The position numbers and the translations under genes were made by a program. Below are positions 1 to 10,480 of a DNA stretch of 64,000 bases, piece after piece. A model generated the notes under the pieces. That model was not told where the DNA came from. It searched no databases and saw nothing but the letters and a program-made list of their open reading frames with translations. Origin of the DNA: Streptomyces flavofungini (GTDB lineage Bacteria; Actinomycetota; Actinomycetes; Streptomycetales; Streptomycetaceae); contig NZ_CP128846.1 in the NCBI RefSeq assembly GCF_030388665.1, positions 1,116,001-1,180,000 of the forward strand. Direction: 5' to 3'. The first letter of the stretch is position 1, and every line of letters begins with the position of its first letter.

Positions 1-3000
1 GCGAACTCGTCGAGCGTGGTGGTGGCGATCGGCGCGAGCTCGATGAGCGCGGCCGCGTGGACGACGGCGCGCAGCGTGTGCCCGTCGGAGGCGAGCCCGT
101 CGAGCAGGGCGGCGACGGCGTCGCGGTCGGCGACGTCGCAGGCCGCGATGGTCACCTGGACGCCCAGCTCCTCCAGTTCGGCGCGGAGTTCGGCGGCGCC
201 GGGCGCGTCCGGGCCGCGGCGGCTGGTCAGGACGAGGTGCTCGGCTCCCTCGCGGGCGAGCCAGCGCGCCATGTGGGGGCCGAGGGCGCCGGTGCCGCCG
301 GTGATGAGGACGGTGCCGCGCGGCGCCCACGGGGACGGGGTGGCGCTGTCGTTCGCGGTGGCGTCGCCCTTCGCGGGCGCGGCCTTCGCGGACGCGGCGG
401 GTTCGGCGCGGACGAGGCGGCGTACGAAGACTCCGGAGCCGCGCACGGCGAGCTGGTCCTCGTCGCCGACGCCCGCGAGGATCCCGGCGAGCCGGGCCGC
501 GGTGCGGCTTTCGGGGACGGCCGGCAGGTCGACGAGGCCGCCCCAGCGCTCGGGGTGTTCCAGGGCCACGACGCGGCCGAGGCCCCAGGTCTGTGCCTGG
601 GCGGGGCTTTCCACCCGGTCGTTGCGGCCGGTGGAGACGGCGCCGCTGGAGATCACCCACAGCTTGGCGTCCGTCCCGGTGTCGCCCAGGGCCTGGACGA
701 GCGCGACGGTGCCCGCGAGTCCGGCGGGCAGCACGGGGTGCTCGGGGTGGGGTTCCTCGGCGAGGGCCAGCAGCGACACCACGCCGACGGGCTCGGCCCC
801 GGCCGGGGCGTCGGGGGTGCCGACGATCTGCTCGCGCAGCCGTGCGGCCAGTGCCTCACGCGTCAACTCAGCTGCGTTCACGCGGACTTCGGCGACCTCC
901 GCACCGGCGGCCGCCAGCGCCTCGGTGACACCCGCGGTCCACAGGTGCCCGGCAGCCTCCTCCGGTACGACGACCAGCCACCGGCCCGTCAGCACCGGAC
1001 CGGGCAGAACGCCACCCGCCAAGGGCTTCCACATGACGCGATAGCGCCACCCGTCCACAGTCGACCGCTCACGCCGCTGCCGCCGCCACGACGACAGGAC
1101 CGGCAGGACCGCGCCCAGCTCGGCGGCGGAACCATCCGCGACCTCCAGCTCCGCCGCGAGCCCCTCCAGGTCCTCGCGCTCCACGGCCTCCCAGAACCGC
1201 GCCTCCACCTCGTCCACGGCCGGGGCGGGCTCGGCGTCCGCCTCCTGCTCCGCCGAGAGGAGCCAGTAGTGCTGGCGCTGGAAGGCGTAGGTGGGCAGGT
1301 CCACGGTGGTGCGGGCGCCCGGGAAGAGCGCCTGCCAGTCCAGCTCCGCGCCGTGCGCGTGGGCTTCGGCGAGGGAGGCCGCGAGACGGTCGGCGCCGCC
1401 CTCGTCGCGGCGCAGGGAACCGAGGGCCACGACCGCGCCCTCGCGTCCTGCGGCCTCGATGGTGGCCTGGACGGGGACGGTGAGGACCGGGTGGGGGCTC
1501 ATCTCCAGGAACAGGCCGTGTCCTTCGGTGAGCAGGCCGCGGGTGGCGTGCTCGAACAGGACCGTCTGACGGAGGTTGCGGTACCAATACCCGGCATCCA
1601 TCGGGGTGTTGGCATCCAGCCAGGCCCCGGTGAGGGTCGAGTACAGCGGAATGTCGGCGTCCTGCGGCGCGAGCCCGGCCAGGGCTTCGGCTATCCGCTC
1701 CTCGATCTGCTCGACGTACGCGGAGTGCGAGGCGTAGTCGACGGGGATCGTGCGGGCGCGGACGTCCTGGCCGACGCACTGGGCGACCAGCTCCTCCAGC
1801 GCCTCCGGCTCACCGGAGACCACCACCTGCGCGGGGCCGTTCACGGCCGCGACCGAGATGCGGTCGCCCCACGCGGTGATCAGCTCACGCACCTCGGCCT
1901 CGGGCAGCGGCACGGACACCATCCCGCCCTTGCCCGACAGCTCCCGGATGGCCAGGCTGCGCAGCGCCACCACACGGGCGGCATCCCGCAGGCTGAGCAC
2001 GCCCGCGACACAAGCCGCGGCGATCTCGCCCTGACTGTGCCCGACGACGGCGGCGGGCTGCACACCCGCCGCCTGCCAGGTCGCGGCCAGGGACACCATC
2101 ACGGCGAACAGGACCGGCTGGACCACGTCCACCTGATCGAAGTTGTCCCCGCTCAGCTCGTCGAAGAGATCCCATTCGACGAACTCCGCAAGGGCGTCGG
2201 CGCACTCCCGCATCCGCTCGGCGAACACCGGGCTGGAGTCGAGGAGTTCACGGGCCATGCCCGCCCACTGCGAGCCCTGACCCGGGAACACGAACACCGG
2301 ACGGACCGTGCCGCCCTGCGCGCGTCCCGTGACCACGTTCTGCGCGCCCGCGTCGTCCTGGGCCAGCGCGTCGAGCCCGGCGAGGAGTTCGTCGCGGTCG
2401 CGGCCGAGGACGACGCCACGCTGGTCGAACCGCGACCGCGCGACCGCCAACGACCAGGCGACATCACCGAGTTCGAGGTCGCCGTGGGCCAGGAGGTGTT
2501 CCCGCAGGCGGGCGGCCTGGTCGCGGAGCGCGCCCTCGGTCTTCGCCGAGAGCGCCAGCGGTACGACGCCCGCGACCACCGGCGCCGGCGCGTCAACGCT
2601 CGCGTCGGCCTCCGGCTCCTCGGCCGTCGGGCCCTGCTCCAGGATGACGTGCGCGTTCGTCCCGCTGACGCCGAACGACGACACGCCCGCGCGGCGCGGC
2701 GCACCGCCGTCCCGCTCGGGCCAGGCGCGGGTCTCGCCGAGGAGTTCCACGGTGCCCGCCGACCAGTCGACCTCGGGGGTCGGGGCGTCCATGTTCAGCG
2801 TGCGCGGCAGGACGCCGTGGCGCATCGCCATGACCATCTTGATGACACCGGCGACACCGGCGGCGGCCTGCGTGTGGCCGATGTTGGACTTCACGGAGCC
2901 GAGGAGCAGCGGCCGGTCGGCCGGGCGGTCCTTGCCGTAGGTGGCGATGAGGGCCTGGGCCTCGATGGGGTCGCCGAGGGGCGTGCCGGTGCCGTGGGCC

Positions 3001-3917
3001 TCGACGGCGTCGACGTCCGTGGTCGTGAGGCGGGCGTTGGCGAGGGCCTGGGTGATGACGCGCTGCTGGGAGGGGCCGTTGGGGGCGGTCAGGCCGTTGC
3101 TGGCACCGTCCTGGTTGATGGCCGAGCCACGGACGACAGCGAGGACCTGGTGGCCGTTGCGCCGGGCGTCGGACAGGCGCTCAAGGACGAGCATGCCGAC
3201 GCCCTCACCCCAGCTGGTGCCGTCGGCGGCGGCCGCGAACGGCTTGCAGCGGCCGTCGGGGGCCAGGCCGCGCTGGCGGCTGAATTCCAGGAAGGTGCCC
3301 GCCGTGGGCATGACCGTCACACCGCCCGCGAGCGCGAGGGAGCACTCGCCCTGCCGCAGGGCCTGCGCGGCCAGGTGCAGGGCGACCAGAGAGGACGAGC
3401 AGGCGGTGTCGACGGTGACGGCGGGGCCTTCGAGGCCGAAGGAGTACGAGATGCGGCCCGAGGCGATGGCGCCGGAGCTGCCGGTGCCGAGGTAGCCGCC
3501 GAGGTCCTCGGGGACGCTCGCGAGCTGGGAGCCGTACTCGTGGTAGATGAGTCCGGCGAAGACGCCCGTGGGGCTGCCGTGCAGCGTGGCCGGGTCGATT
3601 CCGGCGCGCTCGATGGCCTCCCAGGAAGTCTCCAGGAGGAGCCGCTGCTGCGGGTCCATGGCCAGGGCCTCGCGGGGCGAGATGCCGAAGAACGCGGCGT
3701 CGAACTCGCCCGCGTCGTGCAGGAAGCCGCCCTCGCGGGCGTAGCTGGTGCCGACGCGCTCGGGGTCGGGGTCGTAGAGGGACGCCGTGTCCCAGCCGCG
3801 GCCCTCCGGGAACTCGGTAATGGCCTCCTCGCCGTCGGTGAGCAGCCGCCACAGGTCCTCGGGGGTGTGGACGCCGCCGGGGAAGCGGCAGCTCATCGCG
3901 ACGATGGCGATGGGCTC
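1..3917 (-). other. Module M13 (partial): KS-AT(methylmalonyl)-KR(probably A)
   Basis: KS 2628-3917, Cys codon 3399-3401; GTSWGEG variant of the GTGWGEG motif. AT about 1305-2300 with GHSQG (Ser 2034-2036) and YASH (1725-1736): methylmalonyl. Dimerization element near 1020-1220. KR from about 318 has VITIA-type strands and [10 protein letters not shown] in place of the LDD motif, so A-type is likely, but the diagnostic Trp and the Ser/Tyr residues fall outside the window. The segment after the AT (847-1200) is nearly base-identical to that of M5. ACP not visible. Predicted 2-methyl-3-hydroxy unit. Confidence 0.88.
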
Positions 3918-6900
3918 GTCCTGGGCCGCGACGGCCACCTGCGCGCTGCGGCCACCGGTGGTGCCCGGGGCGTCCGCGAGGTCGCCGAGGATCTCGGTGC
4001 CGAGGTACTGGGCGAGGATCTTGGGCGTCGGGTAGTCGAAGACGAGGCTGGCGGGCAGCCGCAGCTCGGTGGCCGCGTTGAGGCGGTTGCGGAGTTCGAC
4101 GGAGGTCAGCGAGTCGAAGCCGAGCTCCTTGAACGCCTTGGTGGGCGCCACGTCGTCGCCGGAGGCGTAGCCGAGCACGGCGGCCACCTGGGCGCGGACG
4201 AGGTCGATCAGGGCGCGCTCGCGGTTCTCGGGGGCCAGTGCGGCCAGCTGGTCGGCGAGCGACGTCCCGGCCGCCGCGGGTCCGGACTCGACCACGCGGC
4301 GGGTACGGCTGCCGCCGCGGATGAGGCCCCGGAACAGCGGGGGCACGTCCGCGCCGAACTGCTGACGCAGGGTGTCGAGGTGCAGCTTCATGGGGACTAG
4401 GGCGCCGTCGGGCTGCGCGAGGGAGGCATCCAGGAGAGCCAGGCCTTCCTCGGCCGACAGGGCGGCGACACCGGCCCGGTTCATCCGGTCGATGTCCTCC
4501 TCCGCCAACGCACCCGCCATACCACCCTGATCCGCCCACAACCCCCACGCAAGCGACGTCGCGGGCAGACCCTGAGCACGACGGTGCTGCGCCAGCGCGT
4601 CCAGGAACGCGTTCGCAGCCGCATAGTTGGCCTGACCCGCACTGCCCAGCACACCCGCAGCCGACGAGAACAGCACGAACGCCGACAAGTCCAAGCCCGC
4701 CGTCAGCTCATGCAGATTGACCGCCGCGTCCACCTTCGGACGCAACACCGAGTCCAACCGCTCCGGCGTCAAAGAGGTGAGCACACCGTCGTCCACCACA
4801 CCCGCCACATGCACGACCGCACCCAGGCCATCACGGACGGACTCAAGAAGCGTCTCAAGCGCCGCACGGTCCGCGACATCACACGCCGCGATGGTGACCG
4901 ACGCACCCAACTCCTCCAGCTCCGCACGCACCTCACCCGCACCCGGAGCATCCTCACCCCGACGCGACACCAACAACAGATCCCGCACACCATGCCGCTC
5001 CGCCAGATGCCGAGCCACCACACGACCCAGACCACCCAGCGCACCAGTCACCAACACCGTGCCCCGCACGTCGAACACAGGCGGCAGCGTCAGCACGACC
5101 TTGCCCACATGCCGCGCCTGGGACAGATAACGGAACGCCTCCGGCGCCCGCCGCACATCCCACGCCCGCACCGGCAACGGCGACAACACACCCCGCTCGA
5201 ACAGCGCCAGAACCTCCGCCAACATCTCCCGGACGCGGTCCGGGGACAGTTCGGCGAGGTCGAAGTTCCGGTACTCCACGCCCGGGTGGGCGGCGGCCAC
5301 GGCCTGGGGGTCGCGGAGGTCGGTCTTGCCCATCTCCACGAACCGGCCGCCACGCGGCAGCAACCGCAGCGACGCGTCCACGAACTCCCGCGCCAGGGAG
5401 TTCAGGACGACATCCACGCCCTGTCCGTCGCTCGCCGCGAGGACGGACGCCTCGAAGTCGAGGGTCCGGGAGGAGGCGATCCGTGCGTCCTCGATGCCGG
5501 ACCGGCGGAGCACGTCCCACTTGCCGGTGCTCGCCGTTCCGTAGACCTCGGCGCCGAAGTGCCGGGCGAGCTGCACCGCGGCCATGCCCACACCACCGGC
5601 GGCCGCGTGCACGAGGACCGACTCCCCCGCTTCGAGCCCGGCGAGATCACGCAGCGCGTAGTAAGCGGTGAGGAACACCGTCGGCACGGCGGCGGCCTGC
5701 GCGAAGGTCCAGCCCTGCGGCATCGGCGCGAGCATGCGCGCGTCGGCGACGGCCAGCGGGCCGAAGCCGCCGTCGATGAGGCCGAGGACGCGGTCGCCGA
5801 CGGCCAGGTCCGTCACGCCGGGCCCGACCTCGACGACGACGCCCGCGCCTTCGGTGCCCATCTGGGCGTCGCCGGGGTAGATGCCGAGTGCGATGAGGGC
5901 GTCGCGGAAGTTCACGCCGGCGGCGCGTACGGAGACGCGCACTTCGCCCTCCGCGAGTGTCCTGCCACCGGACTCGTCGGCGTCGTCGGCGACGGGCAGC
6001 AGCGCCAGGTTCTCCAGAGTGCCCCGGCCCGTGACGCCCAACTGCCAGGACTCACCGGCGGGAACGTCGAGGGCGCCGCCGACGGCGCGCGCGAGCCGCG
6101 GCACCCACACCACGTCCCCGCGCACCGCCACCTGCGGCTCGTCCAGACCCAGCACCCCCGGAAGGAGCGCCACGGCCTGTTCACCGCCGTCGATGTCGAC
6201 CAGGGCCAGTCGGCCCGGGTTCTCCGACTGGGCGGACCGCACGAGGCCCCACAGCGGCGCGTCGACGACGCCCGTGGCCGTCACCACGTCGCCGGAGCCG
6301 ACGCCCACGGCGCCGGAGGTCACGACGACGAGGCGCGCGTCGGCGCCTTCCTCGAACGCCAGCCACTCCCCCACGACGTCCAACGTGCCGTACAGGGAGG
6401 CGCGCACGGATCCGGTGGTGTTGCCGTCGTGCGTGTCGGTGACGCGGGTGACGAAGACGGACTCGGGCAGCGTCGCCCCGTCGCGCACGGCGGCCGCCAG
6501 GGCGGCCACGTCGGCGTACGCGGTGACTGTCGCGCCGGTGGCGGCGAGCGCGGCGCGCAGTCCCAGTCCGTCGGTGCCGATGACGGCGTACGGGCCGCTC
6601 GTGGCGGGCGCGGGTGCGGACACCACGGTCCAGTCCACGCGGAACAGCGAGTCGTCGTCGGTGCCGGACGCGGCGTCGAGGTCTTCGGCGGCGAGTGCGC
6701 GCAGGACGAGGGAGTCGACGGTGGCGACGGTGGCGCCGGAGGCGTCGGCGAGGGTGAGGGCCACGGCGCCGGACGCGGCGGGCGTGAGGCGGACGCGGAG
6801 CGCGGACGCGCCGGTCGCGTAGAGGGTCACGCCGGTCCAGGAGAACGGCAGCCGGGCGCCCGCCGTCCCGTCGTCGCCGACGGCGGTCAGGGCGAGGCCG

Positions 6901-9900
6901 TGCAGGCTCGCGTCGAGGAGCGCCGGGTGCAGCGCGTACGCGGACGCGTCGTCGCTCTGCGCGTCCGCGAGGGCGACCTCCGCGAACACCTCGTCGCCGC
7001 GGCGCCAGGCGGCTCGTACGCCCTGGAAGGCCGGGCCGTAGCCGAGGCCCGCGGCGGCGAAGCCCGCGTACAGCTCGGTGGTCTCCACGGCGACGGCGCC
7101 GGTCGGGGGCCACTGGGCGAGGTCGCTGTCGGCGTCTGCGGGCCGGGCGTCCGAGGGGTCGGCGGCGGCGAGCACACCGGCCGCGTGCCGGGTCCACGGC
7201 TCGTCGGGGACGTCGTTCTGGCGCCGCGAGTGCAGGGTGAAGGGGCGTCGCCCGGTGGTGTCGGGTTCCTCGACCCACAGTTGGAGCTGGACGCCGGTGC
7301 CGTCGTCGGGCAGCACGAGCGGGGCTTCGAGGATGAGCTCTTCGAGCAGGTCGCAGCCGACCTCGTCACCGGCGCGCACGGCCAGTTCGACGAAGGCCGT
7401 GCCTGGCAGGAGCGTCCGGTCGGCGACGACGTGGTCGGCGAGCCAGGGGTGCGCGTCGACCGAGAGCAGGCTGGTGAAGAGCCGGGCGTCGCTCCCGGCG
7501 ACCTGGACGGCCGCGCCGAGCAGCGGGTGGTCGGCGTCGGTGAGTCCGGCCGAGGTGACGTCGCCGGTGAGGGCCGGGGCGTGCAGCCAGTAGCTCTGGT
7601 GCTGGAAGGCGTACGTGGGCAGGTCGACGCGGGCGCGGGACTCCACGGGGGCGTACAGCGGCGTCCAGTCGACCGTGATGCCGCGGACGTGGAGGTGCGC
7701 GAGGGCGGTGAGGAAGGTGTCGGGTCCGGGGCGGTCCTTGCGGGCTGCGGCGACGAGACCGGCCTGGGCGGCCGGGTCGGTGAGGGTGTCGTGGGCCATC
7801 GCCGTGAGCACCGCGTCCGGGCCGAGTTCGAGGAGCGTGGACGCCTCGAAGGCGGTGAGGGTGGTGAGTCCGTCGTGGAAGCGGACGGCCTCGCGGATGT
7901 GGCGGACCCAGTAGTCGGGGTCCTTGAGCTGGGCGGGCTCCGCCAGTTCGCCCGTGACATTGGAGACGACGGGCAGCTTCGGGTCCTGGTAGGCGAGGCC
8001 CTGCGCGACGGCGCGGAACTCCTCCAGGATCGGATCCATGAGCGGCGAGTGGAAAGCGTGGGAGACCTTCAGCCGACGGACCTTGCGGCCCTCACCACGC
8101 AGCTTCTCCTCCAGGCCCTCCAGGACCTTGAGGTCACCGGAGAGCACCACCTGCGACGGCCCGTTCACGGCCGCCAGACCGACCTGGTCGGACACTCCCT
8201 CAAGCAGCGGCAACACGTCCGCCTCGGCGGCCTGCACCGCCAGCATGCCCCCACCCTCCGGCAGCGACTGCATCAACCGACCACGCGCGGCGACGAGTTG
8301 AGCCGCGTCCTCCAGCGACCAGAGTCCGGCCACATACGCGGCCGTCAGCTCACCGATCGAGTGACCACCGACGATCTCCGGCCGCACCCCGAAGGACTCA
8401 GCGAGGCGGTACAGGGCGACCTCGACGGCGAACAACGCGGGCTGGGTGTACCCGGTCTGTTCGAGGAGTTCGGCGTCGGCGCCGAACATGACGTCCTTCA
8501 ACGGCCGGTCCAGGAGCGGATCCAGGTGCGCGCACACCTCGTCCAGCGCCGTAGCGAAGGCGGGGAACGCCTCGTACAACTCGCGCCCCATGCCGACCCG
8601 CTGACTGCCCTGCCCGGTGAACACGACGCCGAGACGGCCCTCGACGACCGCGCCCGAGACGACGGTGGGGCCGTCGGCCGCCAAGGCGTCGAGGCCGGTG
8701 AGGAACTGCTCCTTGTCCTGGCCGAACACGACCGCGCGGTGCTCGTGGAGGGCGCGGGCCGACAGGAGGGTCCAGCCGACGTCGACGGGGTCGAGTCCGG
8801 GGCGGTCGGCCACGTGCTCGCGCAGCTTCGCGGCCTGAGCGCCCAGTGCCTCGGCGGTGCGGGCGGACACGAGCCACGGCAGGGCGGTCGCCGGGGCGGG
8901 TGCGGCGGGGCTCTCGGGGGTTTCGGCGGGCTCCTCCACCGGGGCCTGCTCCACGATGACGTGGGCGTTCGTACCGCTCACGCCGAAGGACGAGACGCCG
9001 GCGCGGCGCGGCACGCCGTCCTCGCGCTCCGACCACGCGCGGGCCTCGGTCAGGAGTTCCACGGCACCGGCGGACCAGTCGACGTGGGTGCTCGGCTCGT
9101 CGACGTGCAGGGTCCGGGGCAGGACGCCCGCCCGCATCGCCATGACCATCTTCATGATGCCCGCGACGCCGGCGGCGGCCTGCGTGTGGCCGAGGTTGGA
9201 CTTCACGGAGCCCAGCCACAGGGGCCGGTCGGCGGGGCGGTCCTGGCCGTAGGTGGCGATGAGGGCCTGGGCCTCGATGGGGTCGCCGAGGGTCGTGCCG
9301 GTGCCGTGGCCCTCGACGGCGTCGATCTGCTCGGGGGCCAGGTGGGCGTTGGCGAGGGCCTGGAGGATGACGCGCTGCTGGGACGGGCCGTTGGGGGCGG
9401 TCAGGCCGTTGGACGCGCCGTCCTGGTTCACGGCGGAGCCACGCACGACGGCGAGGACCTGGTGGCCGTTGCGGCGGGCGTCGGACAGACGCTCCAGCAG
9501 CAGCAGGCCCGCGCCCTCGCCCCAGCCGGTGCCGTCCGCCGCGTCGGCGTACGGCTTGCAGCGGCCGTCGGAGGCGAGGCCGCGCTGCTTGCTGAAGTCG
9601 ACGAACGTACCGGGCGTGAACATCACGGTGACACCGCCCGCGAGGGCGAGGGAGCACTCGCCCTGGCGCAGCGCCTGGATGGCCAGGTGCAGGGCGACCA
9701 GGGACGACGAGCAGGCCGTGTCGACGGTCACCGCGGGGCCTTCGAGGCCGAAGGTGTAGGCGACGCGGCCGGACACGATGCTGCTGGACGCGCCGGTGCC
9801 GAGGTAGCCCTCGACGTCCTCCGGCACGGAGTGCAGCCGTGATGCGTAGTCGTGGTACATGACACCGGCGAAGACGCCGGTGTGGCTGCCGCGCAGCGAG

Positions 9901-10322
9901 GCCGGGTCGATCCCGGCGCGCTCGAACAGCTCCCAGGAGGTCTCCAGGAGCAGCCGCTGCTGCGGGTCGGTGGCCAGTGCCTCGCGGGGCGAGATGCCGA
10001 AGAACGGGGCGTCGAACCGGTCGGCGTCGTGCAGGAACCCGCCCACGCGGGCGTAGGGCGTGTCGCCGCCGTCCGGGTCGTGCAGCGCGTCCGCGTCCCA
10101 GCCGCGGTCGGTGGGGAACGGTGTCAGGGCGTCGGTGCCCTCGGAGACGAGCTGCCACAGCTCCTCCGGGGTGCGGACGCCGCCGGGGTAGCGGCAGCTC
10201 ATCGCGACGATGGCGATGGGCTCCTGGTCCCGCTCCTCCACCTCGCGCAGACGGCGACGAGCTTGACGCAAGTCGGATGTCGTCCGCTTGAGGTAATCCC
10301 GAAGCTTCTCCTCGTTCGACAT
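1..10322 (-). CDS. PKS-5: type I modular polyketide synthase, 3'-partial (M12, M13 without ACP)
   Basis: 3440 codons are visible from the ATG at 10320-10322; the gene runs off the left edge inside a KR. Residues 1-33 ([15 protein letters not shown]...) are the N-terminal docking coiled coil that should receive PKS-4. M12: KS 34-461 (Cys 204), AT 564-899 (Ser 655), DH from 931 (His 964), ER about 1423-1747, KR from about 1752, ACP Ser 2071. M13: KS 2136-2566 (Cys 2308), AT 2675-3007 (Ser 2763), dimerization element, KR from about 3336, cut at the edge. M12 is the only fully reducing module in the window. The end of M13, any later modules and the C-terminal docking or release domain are outside. 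Confidence 0.97.
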   Translation of the reverse strand, partial: MSNEEKLRDYLKRTTSDLRQARRRLREVEERDQEPIAIVAMSCRYPGGVRTPEELWQLVSEGTDALTPFPTDRGWDADALHDPDGGDTPYARVGGFLHDADRFDAPFFGISPREALATDPQQRLLLETSWELFERAGIDPASLRGSHTGVFAGVMYHDYASRLHSVPEDVEGYLGTGASSSIVSGRVAYTFGLEGPAVTVDTACSSSLVALHLAIQALRQGECSLALAGGVTVMFTPGTFVDFSKQRGLASDGRCKPYADAADGTGWGEGAGLLLLERLSDARRNGHQVLAVVRGSAVNQDGASNGLTAPNGPSQQRVILQALANAHLAPEQIDAVEGHGTGTTLGDPIEAQALIATYGQDRPADRPLWLGSVKSNLGHTQAAAGVAGIMKMVMAMRAGVLPRTLHVDEPSTHVDWSAGAVELLTEARAWSEREDGVPRRAGVSSFGVSGTNAHVIVEQAPVEEPAETPESPAAPAPATALPWLVSARTAEALGAQAAKLREHVADRPGLDPVDVGWTLLSARALHEHRAVVFGQDKEQFLTGLDALAADGPTVVSGAVVEGRLGVVFTGQGSQRVGMGRELYEAFPAFATALDEVCAHLDPLLDRPLKDVMFGADAELLEQTGYTQPALFAVEVALYRLAESFGVRPEIVGGHSIGELTAAYVAGLWSLEDAAQLVAARGRLMQSLPEGGGMLAVQAAEADVLPLLEGVSDQVGLAAVNGPSQVVLSGDLKVLEGLEEKLRGEGRKVRRLKVSHAFHSPLMDPILEEFRAVAQGLAYQDPKLPVVSNVTGELAEPAQLKDPDYWVRHIREAVRFHDGLTTLTAFEASTLLELGPDAVLTAMAHDTLTDPAAQAGLVAAARKDRPGPDTFLTALAHLHVRGITVDWTPLYAPVESRARVDLPTYAFQHQSYWLHAPALTGDVTSAGLTDADHPLLGAAVQVAGSDARLFTSLLSVDAHPWLADHVVADRTLLPGTAFVELAVRAGDEVGCDLLEELILEAPLVLPDDGTGVQLQLWVEEPDTTGRRPFTLHSRRQNDVPDEPWTRHAAGVLAAADPSDARPADADSDLAQWPPTGAVAVETTELYAGFAAAGLGYGPAFQGVRAAWRRGDEVFAEVALADAQSDDASAYALHPALLDASLHGLALTAVGDDGTAGARLPFSWTGVTLYATGASALRVRLTPAASGAVALTLADASGATVATVDSLVLRALAAEDLDAASGTDDDSLFRVDWTVVSAPAPATSGPYAVIGTDGLGLRAALAATGATVTAYADVAALAAAVRDGATLPESVFVTRVTDTHDGNTTGSVRASLYGTLDVVGEWLAFEEGADARLVVVTSGAVGVGSGDVVTATGVVDAPLWGLVRSAQSENPGRLALVDIDGGEQAVALLPGVLGLDEPQVAVRGDVVWVPRLARAVGGALDVPAGESWQLGVTGRGTLENLALLPVADDADESGGRTLAEGEVRVSVRAAGVNFRDALIALGIYPGDAQMGTEGAGVVVEVGPGVTDLAVGDRVLGLIDGGFGPLAVADARMLAPMPQGWTFAQAAAVPTVFLTAYYALRDLAGLEAGESVLVHAAAGGVGMAAVQLARHFGAEVYGTASTGKWDVLRRSGIEDARIASSRTLDFEASVLAASDGQGVDVVLNSLAREFVDASLRLLPRGGRFVEMGKTDLRDPQAVAAAHPGVEYRNFDLAELSPDRVREMLAEVLALFERGVLSPLPVRAWDVRRAPEAFRYLSQARHVGKVVLTLPPVFDVRGTVLVTGALGGLGRVVARHLAERHGVRDLLLVSRRGEDAPGAGEVRAELEELGASVTIAACDVADRAALETLLESVRDGLGAVVHVAGVVDDGVLTSLTPERLDSVLRPKVDAAVNLHELTAGLDLSAFVLFSSAAGVLGSAGQANYAAANAFLDALAQHRRAQGLPATSLAWGLWADQGGMAGALAEEDIDRMNRAGVAALSAEEGLALLDASLAQPDGALVPMKLHLDTLRQQFGADVPPLFRGLIRGGSRTRRVVESGPAAAGTSLADQLAALAPENRERALIDLVRAQVAAVLGYASGDDVAPTKAFKELGFDSLTSVELRNRLNAATELRLPASLVFDYPTPKILAQYLGTEILGDLADAPGTTGGRSAQVAVAAQDEPIAIVAMSCRFPGGVHTPEDLWRLLTDGEEAITEFPEGRGWDTASLYDPDPERVGTSYAREGGFLHDAGEFDAAFFGISPREALAMDPQQRLLLETSWEAIERAGIDPATLHGSPTGVFAGLIYHEYGSQLASVPEDLGGYLGTGSSGAIASGRISYSFGLEGPAVTVDTACSSSLVALHLAAQALRQGECSLALAGGVTVMPTAGTFLEFSRQRGLAPDGRCKPFAAAADGTSWGEGVGMLVLERLSDARRNGHQVLAVVRGSAINQDGASNGLTAPNGPSQQRVITQALANARLTTTDVDAVEAHGTGTPLGDPIEAQALIATYGKDRPADRPLLLGSVKSNIGHTQAAAGVAGVIKMVMAMRHGVLPRTLNMDAPTPEVDWSAGTVELLGETRAWPERDGGAPRRAGVSSFGVSGTNAHVILEQGPTAEEPEADASVDAPAPVVAGVVPLALSAKTEGALRDQAARLREHLLAHGDLELGDVAWSLAVARSRFDQRGVVLGRDRDELLAGLDALAQDDAGAQNVVTGRAQGGTVRPVFVFPGQGSQWAGMARELLDSSPVFAERMRECADALAEFVEWDLFDELSGDNFDQVDVVQPVLFAVMVSLAATWQAAGVQPAAVVGHSQGEIAAACVAGVLSLRDAARVVALRSLAIRELSGKGGMVSVPLPEAEVRELITAWGDRISVAAVNGPAQVVVSGEPEALEELVAQCVGQDVRARTIPVDYASHSAYVEQIEERIAEALAGLAPQDADIPLYSTLTGAWLDANTPMDAGYWYRNLRQTVLFEHATRGLLTEGHGLFLEMSPHPVLTVPVQATIEAAGREGAVVALGSLRRDEGGADRLAASLAEAHAHGAELDWQALFPGARTTVDLPTYAFQRQHYWLLSAEQEADAEPAPAVDEVEARFWEAVEREDLEGLAAELEVADGSAAELGAVLPVLSSWRRQRRERSTVDGWRYRVMWKPLAGGVLPGPVLTGRWLVVVPEEAAGHLWTAGVTEALAAAGAEVAEVRVNAAELTREALAARLREQIVGTPDAPAGAEPVGVVSLLALAEEPHPEHPVLPAGLAGTVALVQALGDTGTDAKLWVISSGAVSTGRNDRVESPAQAQTWGLGRVVALEHPERWGGLVDLPAVPESRTAARLAGILAGVGDEDQLAVRGSGVFVRRLVRAEPAASAKAAPAKGDATANDSATPSPWAPRGTVLITGGTGALGPHMARWLAREGAEHLVLTSRRGPDAPGAAELRAELEELGVQVTIAACDVADRDAVAALLDGLASDGHTLRAVVHAAALIELAPIATTTLDEF
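4030..10223 (-). other. Module M12: KS-AT(malonyl)-DH-ER-KR(B)-ACP, fully reducing
   Basis: KS 8941-10223, Cys codon 9711-9713, with EGHGTGT (Gly 9309-9311) and KSNLGHT variants. AT about 7628-8632 with GHSIG (Ser 8358-8360) and HAFH (8049-8060): malonyl. DH from 7532 with His 7431-7433 and Asp 6912-6914; its first motif reads [10 protein letters not shown], with Asp (7419-7421) where HxxxGxxxxP has Gly. ER about 5085-6055 with the substrate-side GVNFRD motif and the NADPH motif [15 protein letters not shown] (5581-5615). KR from 5070 with VDD at the LDD position and Tyr 4623-4625: B-type. ACP Ser 4110-4112. Predicted product: fully saturated two-carbon unit. Confidence 0.94.
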
Positions 10323-10333
10323 CTGGTCGTCAG

Positions 10334-10339
10334 CTCCTC
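10334..10339 (-). promoter_or_regulatory. Ribosome binding site of PKS-5
   Basis: GAGGAG ends eleven bases before the ATG at 10320-10322, a slightly long but acceptable spacing. It supports this start, which gives the standard N-terminal docking coiled coil. Confidence 0.7.
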
Positions 10340-10387
10340 GTGGTGTTGATGAAGGCCGCGCTGGTGGCGCTGGTCGTGCGGTCGATT

Positions 10388-10477
10388 GCTTCAGGTACTT
10401 CAGGTGCTTCGGGGACTTCAGGGACTTCGGGGGCTTCTGATGTTTCTGGTGCTTCGGGGGCTTCGAGGGCTTCCGGC
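10388..10477. repeat. Ten-unit 9-bp tandem repeat
   Basis: Ten consecutive 9-bp units of the form GCTTCGGGG/ACTTCAGGT on the plus strand (coding-strand sense GAAGC-rich). Every unit starts with GCTTC, ACTTC or GTTTC. Read in a minus-strand frame different from PKS-4 the array gives a Pro-Glu-Ala/Val repeat, and that frame stays open to a TGA at 10330-10332, eight bases before the PKS-5 start codon. It is most likely an untranslated, slippage-prone spacer. Confidence 0.85.
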
Positions 10478-10480
10478 ACG

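Larger units (their letters stand above)
10323..10480. other. 158-bp gap between PKS-4 and PKS-5
   Basis: More than half of the gap is a 9-bp tandem repeat (10388-10477) that begins three bases after the PKS-4 stop codon. The rest contains the PKS-5 ribosome binding site. No promoter-like or terminator-like sequence was recognised, so PKS-5 is probably read through from PKS-4. Confidence 0.6.
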
